DNA of 64,000 nt from Clavibacter sp. B3I6 (GCF_030816895.1 NZ_JAUSYL010000001.1:1364001-1428000); one strand, 5' to 3'; shown: positions 1-11,272, counted from the stretch's first letter. Notes: generated by a model not told the origin, from the letters alone. Numbers and translations are program-made.

Positions 1-463
1 TGCCGTCGACGGTGCCGTAGCCCTTCCAGTCCGCGGACCAGCCCTTGTCGACGTTCTCCTCGACCGCGGCGGGGGCGGCCTGCAGGTAGCCCTTCGACGC
101 GAGCACGTTGAAGAGGCCCGGCTGCGGGATGATGCCGATGTCGGGAGCCGAGTCGCCCTCCGCGAGGACCGCGATCTGCGCCTCGAACTCCTTGGTGCCC
201 TGGTAGTTCACGGTGATGCCCGTGCAGGTCTCGAAGTCCTTCCAGGACTCGACGAGGCGGTCGGCCTCGTCGTCCTGGATCGTGCCGCCGATGCTGACCT
301 CGGGGCTGCCCTCGAACTCGCCGTACGACGAGTAGGGCGAGCAGTCGGTGTCCGCGGCGTCCTCCGCCGCGATGTCGCCCGTGCAGCCCGTGAGCGCGAG
401 GCCGGCGATGCCGACCGCTGCGAGGGGTGCCGCGAAGCGACGTCGGAATAGGGCGTGGCCCAT
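1..463 (-). CDS. Sugar ABC transporter substrate-binding lipoprotein (N-terminal part)
   Basis: About 154 codons are visible; the gene runs off the left edge, so the C-terminus is missing. The start ATG at 463 follows a GAGGAG ribosome binding site. The N-terminus has Arg residues, a hydrophobic stretch and a lipobox LTGC near residue 26, so the mature protein should be a membrane-anchored lipoprotein. The following text (TIQDDEADRLVESWKDFE, then KEFEAQIAVLAEGDSAPDIG) is typical of family 1 extracellular solute-binding proteins for sugars or oligosaccharides. It is divergent from a LacI regulator and a LacI-type operator lies in its promoter region, so substrate-dependent repression is likely. 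The sugar cannot be read from the sequence. Confidence 0.85.
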   Translation of the reverse strand, partial: MGHALFRRRFAAPLAAVGIAGLALTGCTGDIAAEDAADTDCSPYSSYGEFEGSPEVSIGGTIQDDEADRLVESWKDFETCTGITVNYQGTKEFEAQIAVLAEGDSAPDIGIIPQPGLFNVLASKGYLQAAPAAVEENVDKGWSADWKGYGTVDG

Positions 464-551
464 GTGCGTCTCCTCTTCATCGAGTGGATGCGGGCTGCCC
501 CGCCGTCCTGTGCGTGCGTCGGCGGGTGAGGCGCCGTCGCCTGACCGGTGT

Positions 552-580
552 GCTCCCGTAGGGAACCGGTTCCAGGTCAA
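552..580 (-). promoter_or_regulatory. LacI-type operator and promoter of the ABC binding protein
   Basis: The 12-bp palindrome GGAACCGGTTCC lies at 562-573. On the minus strand it directly follows TTGACC (580-575), a good -35 element, so the operator would sit in the promoter spacer. A TACGGG that could be the -10 has non-ideal spacing. The half-site CCTGGAACCG recurs in the second operator at 707-722. Confidence 0.55.
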
Positions 581-706
581 TCTAGGGGAGCTCGGAGAGG
601 ACGGCAAGGCGGGTCAGGTAACGAAACGGTCTACCTTCCCGGCGATGTGCGTGCCTTTCGGGCGCGGATGGTCCATCATCGGACTCGGCCCCGCGCATCC
701 CGGAAC

Positions 707-722
707 CTGGAACCGCTTCCAG
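707..722 (+). promoter_or_regulatory. LacI-type operator upstream of the LacI gene
   Basis: CTGGAACCGCTTCCAG is a near-perfect palindrome with a central CG, the usual form of LacI-family operators. It lies 52 bp before the regulator start and shares CCTGGAACCG and TTCC with the operator at 562-573, which suggests autoregulation. The rest of the 464-773 gap holds no gene that I can support. Confidence 0.6.
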
Positions 723-773
723 TGCGCGCGTCCGGCGCGACGCGGCGCCGCGGGACCCGATGGAGGGAGCGCG

Positions 774-1793
774 ATGAGCGCCATCGCCGACGTCGCCCGG
801 CTCGCCGGCGTCTCGAAGGCCACCGCCTCCCGCGCCCTCAGCGGCCGGGGCTACGTCTCCCCCGCCACGCGCGCCCGGGTCGCCGAGGCCGCCGCCGAGA
901 TCGGGTACGTCGTCTCCTCGAACGCGTCGAGCCTCGTCACCGGCCAGTCCAAGAACGTGGGCGTGGTGCTGCCGTTCATCAACCGGTGGTTCTTCGCGGA
1001 GCTGCTGGAGGGCATCGAGGAGGCGCTCATCGAGGCCGACTACGACCTCACGCTCTACCGCCTCACCGCGGATCCCGAGCAGCGCCGCAAGGTCTTCGAG
1101 TACTTCCTCGTGCGGAAGCGCGTGGACGCCGTCATCGCGGTGAGCGTCGCCCTCACGCCCGCCGAGGTGGTGCGACTGCGCTCCCTCGACAAGCCGCTCG
1201 TCGGCATCGGCGGTCCGGTCGAGGGCATGAGCACGCTGAGCATCGACGACGAGGCCGCGGCCCGCCTCGCGACCGAGCACCTGCTGAGCCTCGGCCACGC
1301 GCGCGTCGTGCACCTCGGCGGCGACCTGCACGCCCAGATGGCGTTCTTCGTGCACGAGAAGCGGCTGGCGGGGTACCGCGCGGCCATGGACGCGGATCCT
1401 CGCGGGCTCGAGGCGCGCTTCGCCACGGCCGAGTTCACGATCGACGGGGGCTTCCGGTCCGCGATGGCGCTGCTCGCGGATCCGCGGACCCGGCCGACCG
1501 CCGTCTTCGCGGCCTCCGACGAGATCGCCATCGGGACGATCCTCGCGGCGCGCCAGCTCGGGATCGCCGTGCCGGCCGAGCTGTCCGTGGCGGGCATCGA
1601 CGGGCACGCGCTCGCACCTTTGTTCGGGCTCACCACGGTGGAGCAGCACCCGCGGCTGCAGGGCCGGTCCGCCGTGGGGATGGTGCTCGAGGGGCTCGCG
1701 CCGGGCGGCGCGGCGGAGCGCACCGTGACCATGCCCGTCGACTTCGCGGCCCGCGCCAGCACCACTGCGCCCCCGGCCCCGCCGGCGCCCTGA
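774..1793 (+). CDS. LacI-family transcriptional regulator
   Basis: 339 residues from ATG 774, preceded by GGAGG. Longer in-frame starts exist upstream, but they would place the operator inside the gene. Residues 3-22 (IADVARLAGVSKATASRALS) are a canonical LacI helix-turn-helix, followed by the hinge region. Residues of about 62-330 form a periplasmic-binding-protein-like sensor domain (VGVVLPFINRWFF, then VFAASDEIAIG and GIDG). The tail is Ala/Pro-rich. It probably represses the divergent sugar ABC transporter through two shared-sequence operators and is released by a sugar ligand. The ligand is unknown. Confidence 0.93.
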   Translation: MSAIADVARLAGVSKATASRALSGRGYVSPATRARVAEAAAEIGYVVSSNASSLVTGQSKNVGVVLPFINRWFFAELLEGIEEALIEADYDLTLYRLTADPEQRRKVFEYFLVRKRVDAVIAVSVALTPAEVVRLRSLDKPLVGIGGPVEGMSTLSIDDEAAARLATEHLLSLGHARVVHLGGDLHAQMAFFVHEKRLAGYRAAMDADPRGLEARFATAEFTIDGGFRSAMALLADPRTRPTAVFAASDEIAIGTILAARQLGIAVPAELSVAGIDGHALAPLFGLTTVEQHPRLQGRSAVGMVLEGLAPGGAAERTVTMPVDFAARASTTAPPAPPAP

Positions 1794-1850
1794 GCGCGGG
1801 CGGGACGAGGGCGGGGGCCCGGGATCCGGGATCCGCTCGCGGGACGCGCG

Positions 1851-3083
1851 TCAGGCGTCGCCGGCCGTGACGGCCTGCGCCTCCTCGAGGGCGTCCACGG
1901 GCGCGGCGTCGACGCGGCGGAGCCAGCGGTGCCCGGCCACCACGATCACGAGGGCGACGAGCACGGACCCGGCCGCCGCGTAGTACGGCGCGGCGTCCGA
2001 GAACAGGCGCGCGAGCTCCGTCGCGGCGGGCGGGGCGACGGCGCCGCCGAGGAACCGGACGGACGAGTACGCGGAGGACGCGACGCTGCGCGGGTGGTCC
2101 GTCGCCTCCATCACGCACTCGGTGAGGACGGTGTTGAGGACGCCGAGCAGGAGACCGCCGACGATCACGCAGACCACCAGGCCGACGGAGGACCGGACCA
2201 CGAGGCCCGCCGCCGCCAGGTCGGCCGCCAGCAGCGGGAGCACCAGGCGGAGGACGGAGGTGCGGGCCATCCGCCGGGTCAGGAGCGGCGCGACCAGCAC
2301 GGACGTGATCGCGAGGCCCACGCCCCAGCCGAAGAAGGTGAGGCCGAGGCCGATGGCGTCGAAGCCGAGCGGGAACGGCGTGTAGGCGAGCAGCACGAAG
2401 AAGCCGATGTTGTAGAACAGCGCGGCCGCCGCGAGCACGGCGAGGGCCGGGGTGCGCAGCGCGCGGAGCGGGGCGGAGAGCCGCATGGGCGTGCGCGGAC
2501 CGTCGTCCCGCCCGAGGAGGGCGGCGATCGCCAGGAAGCCGACCGCCATGAGCGTCGCGGTGCCGAAGAACGGGCCGCGCCAGCTCCAGCTGCCGAGGAG
2601 GCCGCCGAGGAGCGGACCGACCGCGATGCCGAGGCCGAGCGCCGCCTCGTAGAGCATGATCGCGGACGCCGTGCCGCCCGACGCGGATCCCACGATGGTG
2701 GCGAGCGCGGTCGAGATGAAGAGGGCGTTGCCGAGGCCCCAGCCCGCGCGGAAGCCGATGACCGACTCCACGTCCTGCGAGAGGCCGGCGGCGGCGGCGA
2801 ACACGACGATGACGGCGAGGCCGATCAGCAGGGTGCGCTTGGCGCCGATGCGGCTGGAGATCCAGCTCGTGACGAGCATCGCGAGCCCGGTGACGAGCAG
2901 GTAGCTGGTGAAGAGGAGCTCGGCCTGGGTGGCGGTCGCGTCGAGGCTCTCCGCGATGGCGGGGAGGATCGGGTCGACGAGGCCGATGCCCATGAACGCG
3001 ATGACGCACGCGAAGGCGACGGCGAAGACGGAGCGGGGCTGACGGACGACGTCGCGGAGCGACGCGTGCTGCGGGGTGGACAC
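1851..3083 (-). CDS. MFS transporter, drug/H+ antiporter-like
   Basis: 410 residues, beginning with GTG. AGGAGG lies upstream but at long spacing, so the start is moderately sure. Many hydrophobic segments (about 12) span the protein. The N-terminal part (GIGLVDPILPAIAESL, then SRIGAKRTLLIG at the loop 2-3 motif) is typical of DHA1-type efflux carriers. The last 30 residues are hydrophilic. It lies 54 bp downstream of a MarR regulator on the same strand, a common arrangement for a repressor and the efflux pump it controls. The substrate is unknown. Confidence 0.88.
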   Translation of the reverse strand: MSTPQHASLRDVVRQPRSVFAVAFACVIAFMGIGLVDPILPAIAESLDATATQAELLFTSYLLVTGLAMLVTSWISSRIGAKRTLLIGLAVIVVFAAAAGLSQDVESVIGFRAGWGLGNALFISTALATIVGSASGGTASAIMLYEAALGLGIAVGPLLGGLLGSWSWRGPFFGTATLMAVGFLAIAALLGRDDGPRTPMRLSAPLRALRTPALAVLAAAALFYNIGFFVLLAYTPFPLGFDAIGLGLTFFGWGVGLAITSVLVAPLLTRRMARTSVLRLVLPLLAADLAAAGLVVRSSVGLVVCVIVGGLLLGVLNTVLTECVMEATDHPRSVASSAYSSVRFLGGAVAPPAATELARLFSDAAPYYAAAGSVLVALVIVVAGHRWLRRVDAAPVDALEEAQAVTAGDA

Positions 3084-3137
3084 GGGTGCGGTGTCGCCTC
3101 CTGTGATCGGTGCGGATGGGTGGGACGGGGATGCGGC

Positions 3138-3575
3138 TCAGTCGCCGTCGACGCGGGCCATGACCAGCTCGACGGCGCGCGCCAGCACGGCCACGTCGTC
3201 GGCCGGCAGGTCGGCGAAGCGCGGCACGAGCGCGGTCGCGAGGCGGTCGCGCCAGTCGTCGAGCGCGGCACGGCCCGCGGGCGTGATCTCGAGCAGCGTC
3301 GCGCGGGCGTCGGACGGGTCCGTCACCTGCGCGATCCAGCCCTGGCCGACGAGCGAGCGCACGATCTTGGTGGTCGTGGGCTGCGCGACGCGGCTGCGCT
3401 CGGCGAGGGCGCCGAGGCGCATGCCGCCGGGCCAGGTGACGAGCACGGAGAGGGTCCGCCAGATGGCGGGCGAGCTCGTGCCGCCGACCTCGTGCGCGGC
3501 GAGGCGGGTGAGTCGGTGCCCAGCGGTGACGAGGTCGCCGAGGACGGCGCGGAGGTCGGGGTCGGGCGCGGTCAT
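3138..3575 (-). CDS. MarR-family transcriptional regulator
   Basis: 145 residues, normal for the family. The winged helix lies at about residues 55-100: LGALAERSRVAQPTTTKIVR is the recognition region, followed by the wing VTDPSDARATLLEITPAG. It is the first gene of a two-gene operon with the MFS transporter. An inverted repeat, ATAGC-CGA-GCTAT, sits 12 bp upstream of its start and is the likely operator. It could also affect the divergent LuxR-type gene at 3740. The ligand is unknown. Confidence 0.9.
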   Translation of the reverse strand: MTAPDPDLRAVLGDLVTAGHRLTRLAAHEVGGTSSPAIWRTLSVLVTWPGGMRLGALAERSRVAQPTTTKIVRSLVGQGWIAQVTDPSDARATLLEITPAGRAALDDWRDRLATALVPRFADLPADDVAVLARAVELVMARVDGD

Positions 3576-3586
3576 GCATCAATCAT

Positions 3587-3599
3587 ATAGCCGAGCTAT
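3587..3599. promoter_or_regulatory. Putative MarR operator
   Basis: ATAGC-CGA-GCTAT is a 5+3+5 inverted repeat in an AT-rich island (CATATAG upstream, GGATATG after) in an otherwise GC-rich region. It lies between marR (start 3575) and the divergent regulator gene (start 3740). Confidence 0.5.
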
Positions 3600-3739
3600 G
3601 GATATGTCGAGCGGTCGTGGCGGCGCCTCCCCCCTGAGCTGGGGGTGCCCGCACGCGGGGCGGGAGCGGACATCGACGCGCGGGCGTCCTAGCGTTGCAC
3701 CCACCGGCCGCGCGCGCCGGTCCGGTCGCTGGAGGTGCC

Positions 3740-5371
3740 ATGGCCGACGCCCTGACCGTCGAGGCCCTGGAACGCGCCGTCGACGAGGCGCTGGAGCGCG
3801 GCGATGCGACCGCGGCGGCGCACGCGGTGGCCGACGCGTGGCCGCACCACGTCGACCTGCATCCGCACCGGATCCGCGCCCTGTACGACCGCGTCGACGC
3901 CGCGGCCTGGGAGCACGACGCCTGGATGGTCGCCGGCCTGGCCGCCACCTACCGCGGCACGTCCGAGATCGACCGGCGGGCCTCGCTCCCCTACCGCTCC
4001 GCCGTCGACCTCCTGCTCACCGCCGATCCGCCGCCCCCGCCCGTCGTCCGCGCCGGCGTGCTCGTGCACCGCGCCGCGGGCGACCGGCGCGTCGGCCGGC
4101 TCGCGGAGGCGCACGCGTCCCTCGCCGAGGCGCGCACGCTGCTCGACACCGAGCGCGGCCTCCCCCTCGGCGTCCGCATCTCCCTCCAGGCGGCGGTCGC
4201 GCTCCAGGAGGGCCTGGTGCTCACGCACCTCGGGGCGTTCACGGCCGCCCGGGACGAGCTCCGGACGGCCGAAGCGCTCTCGGCGCGGCACCTGGTCATG
4301 ACCGACCGGCTCGAGTGCCGCGGCGCGCTCGCCTACGTCGCCTACTGCCTCGGTGAGGTCGAGGAGGCCCGCGAGCTCGTCGACCGGGCCAGGGAGCTGC
4401 TGTCGGCCGAGGGCGCCGCCCCCGAGCTCGCGCGGAGCGGGTTCCGGGCGCCGACCGAGATCGCGGCCACGCTCATCGCCGTCGACGGGACCCGCCGGGA
4501 CCTCGCCCGGGCCCTCGTCGACGACCTGCGCCCCGCCTGCACGGGCACCGACTGGGAGCTGCTCGGCCTCTACGCGGAGGCGACCGTGGCGGCGATCCGC
4601 GGGCTCCGCCTGGACGCGCTCGACGACCTGCGTCGACTGCACAACCTCGGGACGGCGTGGCACGAGCACGGGCCCTTGCCGGTGATGCGCGACACCCTGC
4701 GCGCGTCCCTGCTCGCGCACCTCGGCCAGACGGCGGCGTCCTGGGACCTCGTCCGCACGCTCGCGCCGACCGAGCACCACTCCACGTGCCCGGCCATGGT
4801 CGCGGGGCGCCTGCGCGTGCTCGCGGACGACCACGCGGGCGCGCTCGCCGAGATGGCGGACTGCCTCGCGCTCGGCGACGCCCACTCGGGCCGCACCCTG
4901 GCGGACGTCCTCATCGTGGTGGCGGCCGCGCACAGCGGGCTCGGCGACCTGGCGAAGAGCGACCACGCGTACGACCGGGCCGCGCTCCACGCGACGTCGA
5001 CCGGGATCCTCCGGCCGTTCGCGGTGTTCCCCGCCGCCGCGTCGTCGGCGCTCCTCGAGCGCGCGCTGCAGCGGGAGCAGCCTCCGGAGGTGCGCCGGAT
5101 GCTCGAGGGCATGCGGGTCGACCGGGCGCCGGTCGGGGCCGTCGCGACGGTCCGCGTCGATCCCCTGAGCGAGCGCGAGCGGGTCATCGTGGCGTGCCTG
5201 GCGGACGGGCTCACCGTCGCGCAGATCGCCGGCCGGCTCTTCATCTCCCCGAACACCGTGAAGTCGCACGTGCGGAGCGTGTACCGGAAGCTCGACGCGT
5301 CGACCCGCGCGGAGGCGGTCGACCGCGCACGGGCGCTGGGCCACGACCTCCGGCCGGGCACCTCGGCCTGA
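3740..5371 (+). CDS. Large LuxR-type transcriptional regulator with helical-repeat domain
   Basis: 543 residues from ATG 3740, which has GGAGG 5 bp upstream; a TTG at 3695 is less likely. The first ~460 residues are Ala/Leu/Glu-rich helices that look like TPR-type repeats, with no Walker motif visible, so it is not a full LAL-type ATPase regulator. Residues ~475-535 are a LuxR/FixJ helix-turn-helix (LSERERVIVACLADGLTVAQ, then SPNTVKSHV). It probably binds DNA and responds to a protein or small ligand through the repeat domain. Target genes cannot be told; the gene stands alone. Confidence 0.88.
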   Translation: MADALTVEALERAVDEALERGDATAAAHAVADAWPHHVDLHPHRIRALYDRVDAAAWEHDAWMVAGLAATYRGTSEIDRRASLPYRSAVDLLLTADPPPPPVVRAGVLVHRAAGDRRVGRLAEAHASLAEARTLLDTERGLPLGVRISLQAAVALQEGLVLTHLGAFTAARDELRTAEALSARHLVMTDRLECRGALAYVAYCLGEVEEARELVDRARELLSAEGAAPELARSGFRAPTEIAATLIAVDGTRRDLARALVDDLRPACTGTDWELLGLYAEATVAAIRGLRLDALDDLRRLHNLGTAWHEHGPLPVMRDTLRASLLAHLGQTAASWDLVRTLAPTEHHSTCPAMVAGRLRVLADDHAGALAEMADCLALGDAHSGRTLADVLIVVAAAHSGLGDLAKSDHAYDRAALHATSTGILRPFAVFPAAASSALLERALQREQPPEVRRMLEGMRVDRAPVGAVATVRVDPLSERERVIVACLADGLTVAQIAGRLFISPNTVKSHVRSVYRKLDASTRAEAVDRARALGHDLRPGTSA

Positions 5372-5394
5372 CGCCTCGCACCCCGGGGACGACG

Positions 5395-5428
5395 CAGGGC
5401 GCCGACCCCCGGGGGGATCGGCGCCCTG
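5395..5428. terminator. Bidirectional hairpin terminator
   Basis: CAGGGCGCCGA (5395-5405) pairs perfectly with TCGGCGCCCTG (5418-5428) around a C/G loop. It lies between the convergent regulator (ends 5371) and rplL (ends 5450). There is no clear T-tract, as is usual in high-GC actinobacteria. Confidence 0.75.
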
Positions 5429-5449
5429 AGCGCTGTGCGGTGGTACGAG

Positions 5450-5833
5450 CTACTTGACGGTGACCGTCGCGCCCGCGGCCTCGAGCTGGGCCTTCGCCTT
5501 GTCGGCGGCCTCCTTGTTGGCGCCCTCCAGGACGGCCTTGGGGGCTCCGTCGACGAGGGCCTTCGCCTCACCGAGGCCGAGGCTGGTGAGGGCGCGCACC
5601 TCCTTGATGACCTGGATCTTCTTCTCGCCGGCGGCCTCGAGGATGACGTCGAACGCGGTCTTCTCCTCGACCTCCTCAGCGGGGGCAGCGGCGCCGGGGG
5701 CAGCGGCGGCGGCGACGGGCGCCGCGGCGGTGACCTCGAAGACCTCCTCGAACTTCTTGACGAAGTCGCTGAGCTCGATGAGCGTGAGCTCCTTGAAGGC
5801 CTCGATGAGCTCGTCGTTAGACAGCTTTGCCAT
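5450..5833 (-). CDS. rplL: 50S ribosomal protein L7/L12
   Basis: 127 residues, the normal length. Residues 1-33 form the dimerisation domain (MAKLSNDELIEAFKELTLIE), followed by an Ala/Pro-rich hinge and the conserved factor-binding C-terminal domain (KTAFDVILEAAGEKKIQVIK, then SLGLGEAKALVDGAP). It forms the flexible stalk of the large subunit with L10 and recruits translation GTPases. It follows rplJ by 75 bp, the classical rplJL order. Confidence 0.99.
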   Translation of the reverse strand: MAKLSNDELIEAFKELTLIELSDFVKKFEEVFEVTAAAPVAAAAAPGAAAPAEEVEEKTAFDVILEAAGEKKIQVIKEVRALTSLGLGEAKALVDGAPKAVLEGANKEAADKAKAQLEAAGATVTVK

Positions 5834-5908
5834 GGTGTATCTCCTTGGGTTGGTGTGGTGTCTCTTGGGATCAGTGCATCGCGCCCCGGGGATGGGACCC
5901 GAGGGGTG

Positions 5909-6424
5909 CTACTGAGCCGATTCCTGCTTCTCGCGCAGCGCCTCGACGGTGCGTACGGCCTGCGAGAGCGGTGCGTTGAACAGGTACGCCGCGCCGAAGA
6001 GCGAGGCCTTGAAGGCGCCGGCGAGCTTGCCGAGCAGCACCTCCCGCGACTCGAGGTCGGCGAGCTTGTTCACCTCGTCCGCCGTCAGGGGGTTGCCGTC
6101 GAAGTAACCGCCCTTCACGACGAGAAGAGGGTTGGCCTTGGTGAAGGTGCGCAGCGCCTTCGCGACGGCGACGGTGTCGCCGTGCACGAACGCGATCGCG
6201 GACGGGCCGACGAGCTCGTCGTCGAACGACGAGATCCCCGCCTGGTTCGCCGCGATCTTGGTCAGCGTGTTCTTCACCACGGCGTAGGTCGCGTCTGCAC
6301 TGATGCTCTTCCGCAGCTGCTTGAGCTGGGCAACGGTGAGACCGCGGTACTCGGTGAGCAGTACGGCGTTCGAGCTGCGGAACTTGTCCGCGAGCTCGGC
6401 GACCGAGGCTTCCTTGTTCGCCAT
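5909..6424 (-). CDS. rplJ: 50S ribosomal protein L10
   Basis: 171 residues from ATG 6424, preceded by AAGGAG; an in-frame start at 6496 lacks support and would lie within the leader. The start MANKEASVAELADKFRSSNA and TEYRGLTVAQLKQLRK are typical of L10. It anchors L7/L12 dimers on the 23S rRNA stalk base. In most bacteria L10 with L12 represses its own operon by binding the leader, and a structured leader is present upstream. Confidence 0.98.
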   Translation of the reverse strand: MANKEASVAELADKFRSSNAVLLTEYRGLTVAQLKQLRKSISADATYAVVKNTLTKIAANQAGISSFDDELVGPSAIAFVHGDTVAVAKALRTFTKANPLLVVKGGYFDGNPLTADEVNKLADLESREVLLGKLAGAFKASLFGAAYLFNAPLSQAVRTVEALREKQESAQ

Positions 6425-6426
6425 GG

Positions 6427-6672
6427 CACTCCTTATCACGTGGTTCCTCATCGCCACGGAAGCGGCGAGAGGTGCTGGCAGCCCCCGGCTGCACACATGG
6501 AAAACGCTCCGGCACAGGAGGCCGGAGCGGGAGTGTCGCGCAGGCCCTCAGGGCATGCGCTGCATCGTGCTTCGATCACCTGCGCGGGCCTTCACCTGAG
6601 TGAACCTTCGTCCGGCGCATCCCCTCGCGGGAGCACGCCGACGACCAGCGGTCTGTGGCTCCGTCCAGAGTA
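6427..6672 (-). promoter_or_regulatory. Promoter and putative L10 leader of rplJL
   Basis: On the minus strand TTGCGC (6696-6691), an 18-nt spacer and TACTCT (6672-6667) make a plausible promoter. The transcribed leader contains a strong hairpin, GCTCCGGC (6528-6521) with GCCGGAGC (6513-6506), followed by GTTTT. Its position, length and hairpin match L10-leader autoregulatory RNAs, although I cannot check the fold. Confidence 0.6.
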
Positions 6673-6678
6673 GGGGGT

Positions 6679-6719
6679 CGGGGATCGCCCGCGCAAGTCG
6701 ACGGCGCGGGCGATCCCCG
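6679..6719 (-). terminator. Terminator of the aldo/keto reductase gene
   Basis: A perfect 16-bp stem: CGGGGATCGCCCGCGC (6679-6694) with its complement at 6704-6719 and a 9-nt loop. It starts 9 bp after the reductase stop. The proposed rplJ -35 element lies in one arm. Confidence 0.75.
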
Positions 6720-6727
6720 AGCGGGCG

Positions 6728-7705
6728 CTAGAAGCCGACCACCGCGTGCGGCATGTAGTGCTCCTCGAGCCGGGACACCTCGTCGTCCGTGAGGGCCAGC
6801 TCGAGGGACGCCACGGCGTCCTCGATGTGCGCGACCTTCGTGCCGCCCACGATCGGCGCGGTCACGACGGGGTTCCGCGACACCCACGCCAGCGCCACCT
6901 GGGCACGCGGCACCCCGCGCGCCGCGGCGACCTCCGCCACCGCGGCGGCGACCCGGCGGTCCGACTCCTCCTGGGCGGCGTAGAGCGTCTTGCCGAACTC
7001 GTCCGTCTCGCTCCGGGCGGTCGACGCGTCCCATTCGCGCGTGAGCCGGCCGCGGGCGAGGGGGCTCCACGGCAGGGATCCCACGCCCTCGTCGGCGCAG
7101 AGGGGCAGCATCTCGCGCTCCTCCTCGCGGTTGACGAGGTTGTAGTGGTCCTGCATCGTGACGAACCGCGACCAGCCGTTCGCGCGCTGCAGGTGCAGCG
7201 CCTTCGAGAACTGCCAGGCGTGCATCGACGAGGCGCCGAGGTAGCGCACCTTGCCGGCGCGCACGAGGTCGTCGAGCGCCTCGAGGGTCTCCTCGAGCGG
7301 CGTCGCGGGGTCGAACCGGTGGATCTGGTACAGGTCCACGTAGTCGGTCCCGAGGCGACGCAGGCTCTCGTCGATCTGCCACATGATGTGCTTCCGCGAC
7401 AGCCCGCGCGAGTTCGGCCCCTCCCCCATGGCGCCGTGCACCTTGGTGGCGATGACGACCTCCTCGCGCCGCGTGTGCGCCTGGAGGGCGCGCCCGGTAA
7501 TCTCCTCGCTCGAGCCGTCCGAGTACACGTTGGCCGTGTCGAAGAAGGTGATCCCGAGCTCGACGGCTCGGCGGATGAGCGGGATCGAATCCTCCTCGGA
7601 GAGCGTCCACGCGTGGTTGCCGCGCGTCGGCTCGCCGTAGCTCATGCAGCCGAGGGCGATGGCCGAGACCTCCGTGCCCGTGCTGCCGAGGCGGACGTAC
7701 CTCAC
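6728..7705 (-). CDS. Aldo/keto reductase
   Basis: 325 residues from GTG 7705; an in-frame start at 7804 would overlap the upstream gene by about 90 bp. The start RYVRLGSTGTEVSAIALGC is typical of the family. The catalytic tetrad is visible: Asp and Tyr in FFDTANVYSDGSSEE, Lys in VVIATKVHG and His in DLYQIHRFDP. It should be a cytosolic NADPH-dependent reductase of carbonyl groups in a TIM barrel. It follows the epimerase gene by 10 bp, so the two probably act on related sugar or carbonyl substrates. The specific substrate is unknown. Confidence 0.92.
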   Translation of the reverse strand: MRYVRLGSTGTEVSAIALGCMSYGEPTRGNHAWTLSEEDSIPLIRRAVELGITFFDTANVYSDGSSEEITGRALQAHTRREEVVIATKVHGAMGEGPNSRGLSRKHIMWQIDESLRRLGTDYVDLYQIHRFDPATPLEETLEALDDLVRAGKVRYLGASSMHAWQFSKALHLQRANGWSRFVTMQDHYNLVNREEEREMLPLCADEGVGSLPWSPLARGRLTREWDASTARSETDEFGKTLYAAQEESDRRVAAAVAEVAAARGVPRAQVALAWVSRNPVVTAPIVGGTKVAHIEDAVASLELALTDDEVSRLEEHYMPHAVVGF

Positions 7706-7715
7706 GACGCCGCCG

Positions 7716-8603
7716 TCACGACGGGTGCCCGGCGACGGGGTCGTCGCCCGTGATGGCCGGCGCGTGGTCGCGCCACGTGTGCTCGGGCTCGTAGCCGAGG
7801 ACACGCCGGGCCTTGTCGATGGAGAGCAGCGTCTCGTGCTCGCCCAGCTCCTTCGTCACCTCGACGCCGGGGAAGACCTCCGCCGCGAGCTCCGCGCTGG
7901 AGCGGCTCATGACGGTGTCCGCGTTCGCGACGATGAAGCGGTCGAAGCCCTTCGCGTCGTGCTCGAGCGCCTTGCGGACCGCCTGGGCGCCGTCGCGGCC
8001 GTCGATGTAGCCCCACAGGTTCCACTTGCGCGCGAGCGCGTCCGCGTCGTACCCCGGGAACTGCTCGTAGTCCTCGACGTCCATGACGTTCGAGAAGCGG
8101 AGCGCGGTGACCTGCAGCTCCGGATCCCAGCGGCACAGCTCGATCGCCATCTGCTCCTCGAGGTGCTTCACGAGCGAGTAGGTGCTGTTCGGCTGAGCCG
8201 GGTACTCCTCGTCGACGGGGATGTACGGCGGCGGCACGTCGAACGGCAGGCCGAGCACGGTCTCGCTCGACGCGTAGACGATCTTCGTGATGCCCGCCCG
8301 GCGCGCGGCCTGGAAGACGTTGAAGCTCGTGAGAATGTTGTTGTGGAACGTGGCCACGTCGCTCCGGATGGCGGGGGCCGGGATCGCGGCGAGGTGCACG
8401 ACGGCGTCGAACCCGTCGTGCAGGTCCTGGACGCCGAACAGCGCGTCGACCACCTGGCCGTAGTCGGTGGTGTCCACGCGGACGAAGCCGGATCCGCGCT
8501 CCCCCACCTGGTCGATGTTGGTGACTTCGTGTCCGTGGGCGCGCAGGTCGGCGACGACGTGTCGGCCGAGCTTCCCCGAGCCTCCGGTGACGGCGGTTCT
8601 CAT
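7716..8603 (-). CDS. NAD(P)-dependent epimerase/dehydratase (extended SDR)
   Basis: 295 residues from ATG 8603, with AAGGAG upstream. The nucleotide-binding motif TGGSGKLGRH is at the N-terminus, and the catalytic YxxxK appears in STYSLVKHLEEQ with the preceding Ser in VYASSET. This is an extended short-chain dehydrogenase, like nucleotide-sugar epimerases or dehydratases, but no substrate-defining residue can be named. It heads a two-gene operon with the aldo/keto reductase. Confidence 0.9.
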   Translation of the reverse strand: MRTAVTGGSGKLGRHVVADLRAHGHEVTNIDQVGERGSGFVRVDTTDYGQVVDALFGVQDLHDGFDAVVHLAAIPAPAIRSDVATFHNNILTSFNVFQAARRAGITKIVYASSETVLGLPFDVPPPYIPVDEEYPAQPNSTYSLVKHLEEQMAIELCRWDPELQVTALRFSNVMDVEDYEQFPGYDADALARKWNLWGYIDGRDGAQAVRKALEHDAKGFDRFIVANADTVMSRSSAELAAEVFPGVEVTKELGEHETLLSIDKARRVLGYEPEHTWRDHAPAITGDDPVAGHPS

Positions 8604-8707
8604 CAGCGAGCATCTCCTTCGTGGGGCGGTTCCGCCCCCGTCCATCCTGGCCCGCGCGCCGCGCGCGCGGCACCGGGACCCGGCGGATCGGCCGCCTCCG
8701 GACACGG

Positions 8708-8747
8708 CGACGGCCCGCCGCCCCCTCTCGGGGACGACGGGCCGTCG
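8708..8747 (-). terminator. clpC terminator
   Basis: CGACGGCCCG (8708-8717) pairs with CGGGCCGTCG (8738-8747) 14 bp after the clpC stop. The loop is 20 nt and there is no T-tract. Confidence 0.6.
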
Positions 8748-8761
8748 TGGTGGTGCCGGTG

Positions 8762-11272
<2,511 letters not shown>

